A stretch of 64,000 nt of DNA from an uncultured Bacteroidales bacterium (GTDB lineage Bacteria > Bacteroidota > Bacteroidia > Bacteroidales > Paludibacteraceae). Where the stretch lies: NCBI GenBank assembly GCA_902771935.1, contig CACXYM010000008.1:42453-106452 (forward strand), in the 5' to 3' direction. This document shows, piece after piece, positions 33,311 through 42,434 of this stretch. The notes below the pieces were generated by a model. The model was not told where the DNA came from. It was given only the letters and a program-made list of their open reading frames with translations, and ran no database searches. The position numbers and the translations under genes were made by a program. The stretch's first letter is position 1; the number at the start of each line of letters is the position of its first letter.

Positions 33311-34648
33311 TCCTTCTTTAATAAACGCTACGCATATAGCACCGAGGACGAGTAGAGCACCGGCTACGACCAGCATGCCCACTTGCGCGCCTGCGCATAT
33401 GTATTTAAGGAGAAGGCCTCCGCAGAGCGCTGCAACGATTTGCGGGATGCAGATGGTGCAGTTGAAGAGTCCGAGGAGAGCTCCCATGTGTTTGCTACCG
33501 GAGATAGCGTTAGTAATGATTGTGAACGGCAGAGCGAGCATAGCTGCCCAAGCAGCACCGATAAGCAGATAGCTGAGCCAGAGCACGTATTGGTTATGCA
33601 CGAACATAACCGAAGCAAAGCCGATAGCACCGACGATAAGGGATATAGCGTATGCTCCTTTATTACCGAACCAGTGCTCAAGTTTAGGCAAGAAAGCCGC
33701 CCAAAGGAGTGAGCCGACAGCTTGTACGCAGAAGACCACGCCAACCCAGTTACCGGCCTGTTGGAAAGCCTCGTGTGCTGCAGAAGCGCCGTCCCAACCG
33801 AAGCAGTTACCGGCAATAGCGCCATTGGAGTATGTCCACATATACATGAAAGCAGCCCAGCAGAAGAACTGCACAAGACCAACGGTGATAAAGGCGCGGA
33901 CGATGCGACCGGTGTTATCTTCACCCGCTTCGGCGGTATCTTCGTTCTGCTTATTGAGTCCGTGGAACTCGGCATACTCTTTCGGATCCATCTCCTCGAC
34001 CACGAGGAAAGTATAGAGTGAGCAGAGAATAAGAATAGCGGCACCTACGTAGAAGGACCACTTAACGGAATCAGGCACAACGCCCTCAGGGGCAGTATTC
34101 GCAATACCAATCCACGTGAAGAATATCGGGAAGAGGTAACCTACGACGGATCCGGCGTTACAGAGGGCGGATTGGATGGCGTAGGCTGTACCTTTCTGCT
34201 TTTCATTAACCATATCGCCGACCATCATTTTAAAGGGCTGCATGGCGATATTAATAGAGGTATCGAGGAACATAAGGGACATGAGTCCGAACCACATGGC
34301 AGAATTAAGGCCCAACCAGACGCGTTGCTCAAAGGAGAAATCGCCTGCATTAGGCAGCAGAATCATCACAGCCACAGCGATTAAAGCACCAATAAGGAGG
34401 TAGAATTTGCGGCGTCCGAAGAACTTACCAAACCAAGTTTTGTCAGAGAGGATACCGATAATCGGTTGCACAATCATACCCATCAACGGAGGAAGAATCC
34501 AGAAGAAAGAAAGTTGGTGCGGATCGGCACCGAGTGTTGCAAAAATACGGGAAATATTAGCCGATTGTAAGGCGTATGCTATCTGCACTCCGAAGAAGCC
34601 AAAACTAAGGTTAAACAGTTGTCCGATTGACAAATCCCTTTTATCCAT
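33305..34648 (-). CDS. MFS sugar permease of the SLC45 / glycoside-pentoside-hexuronide type
   Basis: 447 residues, 12 predicted membrane helices. The N-terminus SIGQLFNLSFGFFGVQIAYAL and the loop FFGRRKFYLLIGAL are characteristic of SLC45-type sugar/proton symporters found in Bacteroidetes maltose and sucrose loci. DPHQLSFFWILPPLMGMIVQPIIG fits the family too. It is the first gene of the operon and likely takes the sugar released in the periplasm across the inner membrane, downstream of SusCD. Maltose, maltodextrin or sucrose are candidates, none proven. The promoter lies 27 bases before the start codon. Confidence 0.85.
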   Translation of the reverse strand: MDKRDLSIGQLFNLSFGFFGVQIAYALQSANISRIFATLGADPHQLSFFWILPPLMGMIVQPIIGILSDKTWFGKFFGRRKFYLLIGALIAVAVMILLPNAGDFSFEQRVWLGLNSAMWFGLMSLMFLDTSINIAMQPFKMMVGDMVNEKQKGTAYAIQSALCNAGSVVGYLFPIFFTWIGIANTAPEGVVPDSVKWSFYVGAAILILCSLYTFLVVEEMDPKEYAEFHGLNKQNEDTAEAGEDNTGRIVRAFITVGLVQFFCWAAFMYMWTYSNGAIAGNCFGWDGASAAHEAFQQAGNWVGVVFCVQAVGSLLWAAFLPKLEHWFGNKGAYAISLIVGAIGFASVMFVHNQYVLWLSYLLIGAAWAAMLALPFTIITNAISGSKHMGALLGLFNCTICIPQIVAALCGGLLLKYICAGAQVGMLVVAGALLVLGAICVAFIKEGK

Positions 34649-34674
34649 AGATACTAAATTTAAGTTTGACGCTG

Positions 34675-34705
34675 CAAAATTACTACAAAATAATTATATA
34701 TGCAA
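34675..34705 (-). promoter_or_regulatory. Promoter of the MFS-susCD operon
   Basis: On the minus strand TTG (34705-34703), a 20-base spacer and TAATTTTG (34682-34675), matching TAnnTTTG. It is divergent from the recQ promoter. Confidence 0.7.
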
Positions 34706-34743
34706 GAGAAAAATCATTTTTTTGCATTTTTTTCATAAAAAAA

Positions 34744-34774
34744 TTTGCAGATACATTTTTTTTCCTTATCTTTG
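34744..34774 (+). promoter_or_regulatory. Promoter of recQ
   Basis: TTTG (34744-34747), a 19-base spacer and TATCTTTG (34767-34774). The start codon follows 48 bases later. Confidence 0.8.
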
Positions 34775-34822
34775 CACTAATTTTTGGGAATTATGTTAAA
34801 ATAGGCTCAAACCTTAGACATT

Positions 34823-37006
34823 ATGACAAGACATGAAGAATTAATTGCTGCGCTGCAGCACCATTTTGGGTTTGACTCATTTAAGGGTAATCAGGAAGCT
34901 ATCATCAACAATGTGATGGATGGTAAGGACACGTTTGTGCTGATGCCAACCGGAGGCGGCAAGAGTTTGTGCTACCAGTTACCGTCGTTGCTGATGGATG
35001 GTATGGCGATTGTTATCTCGCCGTTGATTGCGTTGATGAAGAACCAGGTGGATGCGATGCGCAATTTCTCTGAAGAGGACGGAGTGGCTCATTTTATCAA
35101 CTCATCGCTCAGTCGTCCGGATATTGCTGCTGTGAAGGAGGATGTGCTGGCAGGCAAGACGAAGTTGCTGTATCTGGCTCCGGAATCGCTGAACAAGGAC
35201 GAGAATGTGGATTTCCTGCAGGGTGTGAAGATATCGTTCTACGCGGTGGATGAAGCGCATTGTATTTCGGAATGGGGACATGATTTTCGTCCGGAGTATC
35301 GTCATATTCGTTCGATGGTAGAGCGTATCGGTAAAGCGCCCATTATCGCGTTGACCGCAACAGCTACGCCCAAAGTGCAGCACGACATACAGAAGAACCT
35401 GGACATGTTGGACGCCACGATTTTTAAGTCGAGTTTCAATAGGCCGAACCTGTATTATGAAGTGCGTCCGAAGACGGATGATGTGGATAAGGACTTGATA
35501 CGTTTCATTCGTCAGATGGAAGGCAAGTCGGGTATTATCTATTGTTTGGCTCGTAAGGAAGTGGAAGATTTGGCGAAGACGCTGCAGGTGAACAATATCA
35601 ATGCTCTACCCTACCACGCAGGAATGGATGCGCCGACAAGAACCAAGAACCAAGATGATTTCCTGATGGAGAAATGTCAGGTGATTGTGGCGACGATAGC
35701 GTTCGGAATGGGTATTGACAAACCGGACGTACGATTTGTGGTGCACTACGATATTCCAAAGAGTCTGGAAGGTTACTACCAGGAGACCGGTCGTTCGGGT
35801 CGTGACGGCGGCGAAGGACTGTGTATCTGTTTCTACAGTCCAAAAGATATCGAACGTCTGCGCAAGTTCCAGCAAGGTCGTCCGGTAGCGGAAGTGGAGA
35901 TCGGCAACCAGTTGCTTTTTGAGACGCAGAGTTACGCCGAGTCCACCATATGCCGCCGCAAGTTGCTGCTGCACTATTTCGGCGAAGACTACACGCAAGA
36001 CAACTGCGGCATGTGCGACAACTGCCGCAAGACGTATAAGATGGTGGACGCCGCGGAGTTATTGGGTATTATATTGGAGACCGTACAACTGCTGAATGAG
36101 AAGTTCAAGGCGGAGCATATCGTAGATATACTTAAGGGTTCGCACACGGCTGCTGTGCAGAGTTACAAGCACAATGAATTGGAGAACTTCGGTGCTGCGG
36201 AAGACGAAGAAGAGTCCACGCTGCATGCTATTATCCGTCAGGCGATGTTGAGCGGTTATTTGACCAAGGATATCGAATCGTACGGCGACTTGAAACTCAC
36301 GGCGGAAGGGCGCAAGTACCTGAAGCATCCGTCTAAGTTCGAAGTACCGATTGAGGTGAAGGACGATGATGACGACACGATTATTGAAGCCGGTGCCGGT
36401 GGTTGCGCTGCCGCTGACGATGTGCTGTTCTCCATTCTAAAGGACGTGCGCCGTAAGTTGAGCAAGAAGATGGATGTGCCGCCGTTTGTTATCTTCCAAG
36501 ACCCGAGTTTGGAAGCGATGGCGACATCGTATCCAATCACGATGGAAGAGTTGCAAAATATCCCGGGTGTGGGTGCCGGCAAAGCCAAACGTTATGGCGA
36601 AGAGTTCCTGCGCGTTATCAAAGAATATGTGGACGAAAATGAGATTATCCGTCCGGAAGACCTACGCGTAAGGACAGTTGCAAAGAACTCGGCACGCAAA
36701 ATCAGTATTATTCAGGCTATTGACCGCCGCGTGGCATTGGACGACTTAGCGGAGAGTATCGGTATGTCGATGGAAGAGATGTTGGAAGAGATTGAGGCCA
36801 TCGTGTACAGCGGCACAAAACTCAACATTGGTTATTTCATTGACGAAGTAGTTGATCCGGACGAGAAAGAAGAGATTTATGACTACTTCCGCAATGCGGA
36901 AAACGACAATATCAAACTGGCTATGCAAGAGTTGGGCGAAGATGACTACGACGAGTTGCACGTGCGGTTGGTACGTATTAAGTTCCATAGCGATTTGGGG
37001 AATTAG
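34823..37006 (+). CDS. recQ: ATP-dependent DNA helicase RecQ
   Basis: 727 residues. Motif I MPTGGGKSLCYQLPSLL, motif II YAVDEAHCISEWGHDFRPEY (DEAH followed by the RecQ aromatic loop), motif III TATATPKVQHDI, motif VI GYYQETGRSGRDGGEG. The zinc-binding RQC domain follows (CRRKLLLHYFGE, then CGMCDNCRK), then a winged-helix part and an HRDC domain (FVIFQDPSLEAMA, IPGVGAGKAKRYGEEFL). A further C-terminal segment of about 100 residues extends beyond HRDC, as in other Bacteroidetes RecQ. It acts in recombination and fork repair. The stop codon and the next gene's start lie in one heptamer array. Confidence 0.96.
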   Translation: MTRHEELIAALQHHFGFDSFKGNQEAIINNVMDGKDTFVLMPTGGGKSLCYQLPSLLMDGMAIVISPLIALMKNQVDAMRNFSEEDGVAHFINSSLSRPDIAAVKEDVLAGKTKLLYLAPESLNKDENVDFLQGVKISFYAVDEAHCISEWGHDFRPEYRHIRSMVERIGKAPIIALTATATPKVQHDIQKNLDMLDATIFKSSFNRPNLYYEVRPKTDDVDKDLIRFIRQMEGKSGIIYCLARKEVEDLAKTLQVNNINALPYHAGMDAPTRTKNQDDFLMEKCQVIVATIAFGMGIDKPDVRFVVHYDIPKSLEGYYQETGRSGRDGGEGLCICFYSPKDIERLRKFQQGRPVAEVEIGNQLLFETQSYAESTICRRKLLLHYFGEDYTQDNCGMCDNCRKTYKMVDAAELLGIILETVQLLNEKFKAEHIVDILKGSHTAAVQSYKHNELENFGAAEDEEESTLHAIIRQAMLSGYLTKDIESYGDLKLTAEGRKYLKHPSKFEVPIEVKDDDDDTIIEAGAGGCAAADDVLFSILKDVRRKLSKKMDVPPFVIFQDPSLEAMATSYPITMEELQNIPGVGAGKAKRYGEEFLRVIKEYVDENEIIRPEDLRVRTVAKNSARKISIIQAIDRRVALDDLAESIGMSMEEMLEEIEAIVYSGTKLNIGYFIDEVVDPDEKEEIYDYFRNAENDNIKLAMQELGEDDYDELHVRLVRIKFHSDLGN

Positions 37007-37034
37007 AGTTTAGCGTTTAGCGTTTAGTGATTAG
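37000..37034. repeat. Heptamer array spanning the recQ stop and the rimO start
   Basis: Five 7-bp units (GAATTAG, AGTTTAG, CGTTTAG twice, TGATTAG). The recQ TAG stop (37004-37006) and the rimO GTG start (37027-37029) both fall inside it. Confidence 0.85.
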
Positions 37035-38328
37035 GGAGATAGATATCATTAGTTTGGGTTGCTCAAAGAATTTGGTGGATACGGAGCGGCTGATGAGACG
37101 GATGGAAGATGCCGGCTATGTGTGCCATTTTGACCCGGAGCAGCCGAAAGCACCGATATTGGTGATTAACACTTGCGGCTTTATCGGCGACGCCAAAGAG
37201 GAAAGCATCAACACCATTCTCGCCAATGCGCTGCGCAAGAAAGCCAAGACCCATCGTCTGGAACGGTTGTACGTAATGGGGTGCCTAAGCGAACGGTACA
37301 AGAAAGAGTTGCCGGATGAAATACCGGAAGTGGACGGCTGGTTCGGGAAGTTTGATTATATGGGGATAATAGAAGAACTAGAAAACGGAGAAGACCTAGG
37401 ATGCCAAAGTATAGAGAGACATATCACGACGCCGAGCCATTACGCTTACTTAAAGATATCAGAAGGCTGCAACCGGATGTGTTCCTACTGCGCGATACCG
37501 CTGATAACGGGCAGACATGTGTCACGGCCGATGGAAGAACTGATACGCGAGGCTGAGTGGTTGCGCGATCAAGGCGTAAAAGAACTGAATGTGATTGCGC
37601 AGGATCTGTCAAGTTACGGATTGGATTTGTACAAAGAGCACAAGTTACCGGAATTGGTGGAACGGCTTGCAGGTATTGAGGGAATACGATGGATACGGTT
37701 GCATTACGCCTACCCTACGGACTTTCCGGAAGAGTTATTAGACGTCATGGCGCGGCATGACAATGTGTGCAAGTACCTGGACATTGCGTTACAACACTGC
37801 ACGACGCACATGCTGAAGAAGATGCGGCGACATATCAATCGCGAAGAGCAGGACGCTCTGATTAAGCGTATCCGTGAGCGCGTACCGGGTATCTGTTTAC
37901 GGACAACTTTGATGGTTGGTCATCCCGGCGAGACGGAAGAAGATTTTGAAGAATTGAAACATTGGGTACGCGAGATGCGTTTTGACCGGATGGGAGCGTT
38001 CGCCTATTCGGATGAGGAAGGAACTTATGCGAGCAGACATTATCCCGACGACATATCGGACGAAGTAAAGCAGCGCCGATTGAGTGAGTTGATGGCTATC
38101 CAACAAGATATTTCAGCAGAACTGATGGCAGAGAAAGTGGGAAAGAAGTTGGAGGTGGTGATTGACCGAAAGGAAGACGACTTGTGGATAGGAAGAACAG
38201 AGTTTGATTCGCCAGAAGTGGATTGTGAAGTGCTGATTGAGGATGCGAAGGAACTACAAATTGGAGAATTTTATACAGTAATAATAACCAAAGCGGAGGA
38301 ATTTGACCTCCACGGAAAAGTATGTTAA
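37027..38328 (+). CDS. rimO: Ribosomal protein S12 methylthiotransferase RimO
   Basis: 433 residues from GTG. The N-terminal UPF0004 domain has IISLGCSKNLVDTERLM and ILVINTCGFIGDAKEESINT, with its three cluster cysteines. The radical-SAM cluster motif is SEGCNRMCSYCAIPLITG (CxxxCxxC), followed by a C-terminal TRAM domain. RimO adds a methylthio group to an aspartate of ribosomal protein S12. The GTG is the only reasonable start that keeps the conserved IDIISLGCSK beginning, and it lies within a heptamer array, so the array supplies the initiation codon. It overlaps the HU gene by seven bases. Confidence 0.95.
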   Translation: MIREIDIISLGCSKNLVDTERLMRRMEDAGYVCHFDPEQPKAPILVINTCGFIGDAKEESINTILANALRKKAKTHRLERLYVMGCLSERYKKELPDEIPEVDGWFGKFDYMGIIEELENGEDLGCQSIERHITTPSHYAYLKISEGCNRMCSYCAIPLITGRHVSRPMEELIREAEWLRDQGVKELNVIAQDLSSYGLDLYKEHKLPELVERLAGIEGIRWIRLHYAYPTDFPEELLDVMARHDNVCKYLDIALQHCTTHMLKKMRRHINREEQDALIKRIRERVPGICLRTTLMVGHPGETEEDFEELKHWVREMRFDRMGAFAYSDEEGTYASRHYPDDISDEVKQRRLSELMAIQQDISAELMAEKVGKKLEVVIDRKEDDLWIGRTEFDSPEVDCEVLIEDAKELQIGEFYTVIITKAEEFDLHGKVC

Positions 38329-38603
38329 CGAAAGATCTAATTGCCGAAATTGCAGCTCAAACAGGTATGACGAAACGTCGTACAGAAGAGTTGCTCGACG
38401 CTACCACAAGCGTTGTGGTAGAAAAATTACTGCATGGCCAATCTGTACAATTACAGGGCCTTGGCTCGTTGGAAATCAAAGAGAAAAGTGCGCGTATTGT
38501 GGTGCACCCCAAGACCGGAGAACGGACGACTGTTCCTGCTAAGAAGCAACTGGTTTTGCGTCCAACAGCAAGTATTAAAGAATTGTTAAACGGAGCAAAT
38601 TAA
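38322..38603 (+). CDS. HU/IHF-family DNA-binding protein
   Basis: 93 residues, the usual HU length. The N-terminal helices (KDLIAEIAAQTGMTKRRTEELLD) and the beta-arm region (VQLQGLGSLEIKEKSARIVV, then HPKTGERTTVPAKKQLVLRP) fit the HU fold; the arm tip lacks the usual NPxTG form but keeps PKTGE. It bends and compacts DNA. It overlaps the end of rimO and is followed after ten bases by a second, membrane-linked HU-type gene, so the two may act together. Confidence 0.9.
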   Translation: MLTKDLIAEIAAQTGMTKRRTEELLDATTSVVVEKLLHGQSVQLQGLGSLEIKEKSARIVVHPKTGERTTVPAKKQLVLRPTASIKELLNGAN

Positions 38604-38613
38604 GGAGGTAGTT

Positions 38614-39690
38614 ATGGAAAAAATTACTTGGAGTGAATTGCGCAAAGCAATTGCAGAGCGTATTAACGCTGACGAGAAAGAAGTGGCTACTTTCATGAAC
38701 GCCCTCGTGCCGACTATCACGAAAGCCTTGCGCGAAGAGCGTCAGGTAAGGATAGCAAACTTAGGAACATTTAAGTTGCAGAGTATCGCTCCTCGCAAGA
38801 GTGTGAATGTGGCAACAGGAGAGTCCTTCACCTTGCCGGGCTACGAAAAGCTGGTATTTGCTCCGGAATCTTCTATCAAGGAGTTACTGGGCAATCCGAA
38901 AGCTTCACCGGTAGACGACGAGATTACGCCGCTCAAGAAATTAGGTGCACAAGCAGACGAGATTGTGGATATCCTTGGCGATTTAGGTCAAGGACCCAAA
39001 GCGGCTGCGGAAGAGTCGAAAGTAGAAGAACCGAAAGTTGTTATTGAAGAACCGAAAGTGGAAGAACCCAAAGTGGAAGAGCCGAAGGTTGTTATCGAAG
39101 AGCCAAAGCCGGAACCACAACCCATAGTGGCTGAGCCTATTATCCTAACATCTACAAAGAAAGAGGAAAAAGAGAAGAAAGGCGGTCGCACATGGCTTGT
39201 TGTAGGCATCACGGTGCTTATTTTTGCCCTCCTATTGGCCGCAGCCTTCCTATTCGTAGGTAACCGCTTTATCAACTGGGTAGAGAATCTGCACAACAAA
39301 GCAACGCAAACGGAAGTTGTAGAGCCGGTCAATTCAGATCAGACGACGGATGTAACGGAGCCGACTAACAACGCAGAAACTATTGAACCGCAACAACCTG
39401 CCAAGGCCAAGAGTAATCTGCCTTATCCGTACGAGTTCAAAGAGTTTATCGGTACGGAGCGTTTGAGCGAAGGTAGTCGTTTGGCGTTATTGGCTCGCAA
39501 GTACTACAACGAAACAGATATGTGGGTATTCATCTACGAAGCCAACAGAAAGACTGTTCCGCATCCGTCAGATATACCTGTCGGCACGAAGATTCGTCTT
39601 CCGAAGATTCCTCGTGAATTACGCGATTTAAGCAATCCGGAGACGCGTCAATTAGTGGATGAACTGATTGTGAAATACAAAGCCCTATAG
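38614..39690 (+). CDS. HU-type domain fused to a membrane helix and a C-terminal LysM-like domain
   Basis: 358 residues. Residues 1-92 are an HU-like DNA-binding domain (ITWSELRKAIAERINADEKE, RQVRIANLGTFKLQSIAPRK). Then comes an acidic, proline-rich repeat (VEEPKVVIEEPK units, 135-170), a basic stop (KKEEKEKKGG), one membrane helix (about 194-215), a second acidic linker, and a LysM-like fold (278-330: LSEGSRLALLARKYYNET, MWVFIYEANRK, PVGTKIRLPKIP). By topology the HU end is cytoplasmic and the LysM end periplasmic, so the protein could tie the nucleoid to peptidoglycan. The parts are recognisable; the combined role is my inference. An RBS-like AGGAGG precedes the ATG. Confidence 0.8.
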   Translation: MEKITWSELRKAIAERINADEKEVATFMNALVPTITKALREERQVRIANLGTFKLQSIAPRKSVNVATGESFTLPGYEKLVFAPESSIKELLGNPKASPVDDEITPLKKLGAQADEIVDILGDLGQGPKAAAEESKVEEPKVVIEEPKVEEPKVEEPKVVIEEPKPEPQPIVAEPIILTSTKKEEKEKKGGRTWLVVGITVLIFALLLAAAFLFVGNRFINWVENLHNKATQTEVVEPVNSDQTTDVTEPTNNAETIEPQQPAKAKSNLPYPYEFKEFIGTERLSEGSRLALLARKYYNETDMWVFIYEANRKTVPHPSDIPVGTKIRLPKIPRELRDLSNPETRQLVDELIVKYKAL

Positions 39691-42434
39691 CGGACAACTA
39701 TATCCATATTAGAGGGGCTCGCACGCACAACCTAAAGAACATAACGGTAGATATACCGCAGAATAAACTGGTTGTGGTGACTGGTGTGAGCGGTAGCGGC
39801 AAGTCGTCGCTGGCTTTTGATACGCTTTATGCGGAAGGTCAGCGGAGGTATGTTGAGAGCTTGAGTGCATACGCACGCCAGTTCTTAGGTCGAATGCAAA
39901 AGCCGGATGTGGACTTTATTGAAGGTATCCCTCCGGCGATTGCCATTCAGCAGAAGGTGACCAATCGCAATCCGCGCTCAACGGTGGGTACGGTAACAGA
40001 GATATACGACTACTTGAAGCTTTTATTCGCGCGTGTGGGTCACACGTACTCGCCCGTTAGTGGAGACGAGGTGCGTAAGCACACCGTGCGCGATGTGGTG
40101 GACGCTATGATGGAACAACCTAAGGGAAGTCGCGTGTACTTATTGTCGCCTATTCTGCTCGGCAGCCGCAGCATCGAAGAGCAGATGCGTATATGGATGT
40201 CGGAAGGTTTTTCGCGCTTATGGCGCAAAGGGGATGTGATTCGCATTACAGAGACAACCCAAGACCGTATAACCGATATCGACAAGGATACGTACCTGTT
40301 GGTGGACCGCATTGTGACCGACGGCGAACAAGCTACTGCCAACCGTTTTGCAGACTCCGTACAAACGGCTTTCTTTGAAGGACACGGTTCGTGCAAGTTG
40401 CATATCCAGGCAGGCGAGGAGGAGAAAGAACTCTTTTTCTCAGAACATTTTGAGGCGGACGGTATATTATTTCAAGAGCCAAGCGAGCATCTATTCGATT
40501 TCAACAACCCGGTAGGAGCTTGTCCGGCATGCAACGGCACCGGCCAGACAATAGGTATTGATCCGGACTTGGTAGTTCCTGACAAGTCGCTGAGCATTTA
40601 CGATGGAGCTATCGTATGCTGGCACGGGGACAAGATGGGCGAATGGAACAGACAGCTCGTCATGACTGCCGACGAGTTCAATTTCCCTATTCATACGCCA
40701 TATTACGCCCTGACGCCGGAACAAAAGAAACTGCTGTGGACAGGCAATGATTATTTCAAGGGGTTGAATGCTTTCTTTAACGAGTTGGAGCATAAGCAAA
40801 ACAGCATACAGAACAAGGTTATCCTTGCACGTTTCCGCGGCAAAGCTATCTGTCCGGAATGCGAAGGCAACCGTTTGCGTCCTGCAGCCGAATACGTAAA
40901 AGTGAACGGCAAGTCCATTAGCGAAATATGCGCCATGCCGCTCAGTCAATTGAGTGTGTGGTTCGATACCTTGCAACTGAACGAACAGGAGACAGCTGCC
41001 GCCAAACAACTGCTGATAGAGATTCGCTCACGGCTGCATTTCATGGAAGATGTGGGACTGAGTTATCTGACTCTCAGCCGCTTGAGCAATTCGCTGTCAG
41101 GAGGTGAAAGCCAGCGAATCAGTTTGGCCAAATCGCTGGGCAGCAGCCTTGTGGGGTCACTCTATGTATTGGATGAACCGAGTATCGGGCTTCACCCACG
41201 AGATACAGCCAAGTTGATTCATGTGCTACAGGAGTTGCGTGACTTAGGCAACACGATTGTGGTGGTGGAACACGACGAGGACATTATTCGCGCAGCGGAT
41301 TACATCATCGAGATTGGTCCCGGTGCAGGACGTCACGGCGGAGAGATTTGCTATCAAGGCGAGCCCAAGGACCTGCATTTTACCTACCAAGTGCCGCAGT
41401 TCCGTCGTCCGTGGCATAACTACATCGAATTACACGGGGCCTGTGAAAACAACCTGAAGAATATTAACGTGAAGTTCCCGCTCAACGTGATGACTGTTAT
41501 AACCGGCGTAAGCGGAAGCGGCAAGTCGTCGTTAGTGAGCAAAGTGTTATACCCTGCCCTGAAGAAGTATTACGGCGGTGTAGCAGAGCGTACCGGTGAT
41601 TACGGCAGCATAAGCGGCAGTACCCATTTGGTGAAAGATATAGAGTTTGTGGACCAACAACCACTTAGTCGGTCATCCCGCTCCAATCCGGTTACTTACC
41701 TGAAAGCATACGACGAGATACGCAAACTATACGCTGAGCAGCAATTATCCCAACAGATGGGCTTTACGCCGGCGCATTTCTCGTTCAATACACCAGGAGG
41801 ACGGTGCGAAGAATGTCAAGGCGAAGGCACCATAACGATCGAGATGCAATTTATGGCTAACATAACCATCGAATGCGACCACTGCCACGGCAAGCGCTTC
41901 AAACAAGATGTGCTGGATGTGCAGTATCGCGGCAAATCCATTTACGATGTACTGACGATGACGGTGAATCAGGCCATAGAGTTTTTCAGCGAGGACCCGA
42001 ACTGTAAGAAGATTGTGCAACGCCTCCAACCCCTGCAGGATGTAGGCATCGGTTATGTTCAGTTAGGTCAGTCTTCCTCTACCCTATCCGGCGGTGAGAG
42101 CCAGCGCGTTAAGTTAGCGTCTTTCCTCGCACAGGAGAATGCCCATCCGACTATTTTTGTGTTTGATGAACCGACAACCGGTTTGCATCACTCCGATATA
42201 GATATCTTGCTCAAAGCTCTCAATGCACTGATTTCGAAGGGACATACAGTGATTGTTATAGAGCACAACGCAGCTGTTATCGCAGCAGCTGATCATGTAA
42301 TAGATTTAGGTCCGGAAGGCGGCGACGAAGGCGGACGTATCGTTTTTGAAGGCACACCGGAAGGGCTGATGAAATGCGAAAAGAGTTATACAGGACAATA
42401 TTTTAAACACATATTTTATGATGCTAAAAACTAA
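39687..42434 (+). CDS. uvrA: Excinuclease ABC subunit A, with no ATG/GTG/TTG at its conserved start
   Basis: About 915 residues if begun at ATA 39687, which overlaps the upstream stop. The conserved UvrA N-terminus ([20 protein letters not shown]) is in frame but has no ATG, GTG or TTG before it; the frame opens at 39663. The first usual start is GTG 39774, which would lose the first strand and lie just before Walker A ([16 protein letters not shown]), so it is unlikely. Other motifs: signature [15 protein letters not shown], second Walker [17 protein letters not shown], second signature [15 protein letters not shown], and zinc-site cysteines ([35 protein letters not shown]). UvrA finds DNA damage and loads UvrB. 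Confidence 0.9.
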   Translation: MADNYIHIRGARTHNLKNITVDIPQNKLVVVTGVSGSGKSSLAFDTLYAEGQRRYVESLSAYARQFLGRMQKPDVDFIEGIPPAIAIQQKVTNRNPRSTVGTVTEIYDYLKLLFARVGHTYSPVSGDEVRKHTVRDVVDAMMEQPKGSRVYLLSPILLGSRSIEEQMRIWMSEGFSRLWRKGDVIRITETTQDRITDIDKDTYLLVDRIVTDGEQATANRFADSVQTAFFEGHGSCKLHIQAGEEEKELFFSEHFEADGILFQEPSEHLFDFNNPVGACPACNGTGQTIGIDPDLVVPDKSLSIYDGAIVCWHGDKMGEWNRQLVMTADEFNFPIHTPYYALTPEQKKLLWTGNDYFKGLNAFFNELEHKQNSIQNKVILARFRGKAICPECEGNRLRPAAEYVKVNGKSISEICAMPLSQLSVWFDTLQLNEQETAAAKQLLIEIRSRLHFMEDVGLSYLTLSRLSNSLSGGESQRISLAKSLGSSLVGSLYVLDEPSIGLHPRDTAKLIHVLQELRDLGNTIVVVEHDEDIIRAADYIIEIGPGAGRHGGEICYQGEPKDLHFTYQVPQFRRPWHNYIELHGACENNLKNINVKFPLNVMTVITGVSGSGKSSLVSKVLYPALKKYYGGVAERTGDYGSISGSTHLVKDIEFVDQQPLSRSSRSNPVTYLKAYDEIRKLYAEQQLSQQMGFTPAHFSFNTPGGRCEECQGEGTITIEMQFMANITIECDHCHGKRFKQDVLDVQYRGKSIYDVLTMTVNQAIEFFSEDPNCKKIVQRLQPLQDVGIGYVQLGQSSSTLSGGESQRVKLASFLAQENAHPTIFVFDEPTTGLHHSDIDILLKALNALISKGHTVIVIEHNAAVIAAADHVIDLGPEGGDEGGRIVFEGTPEGLMKCEKSYTGQYFKHIFYDAKN

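Noticed and set aside
39774-39776. GTG 39774 as the start of uvrA
   Set aside because: It would remove the conserved N-terminal strand ([14 protein letters not shown]) present in frame just upstream.
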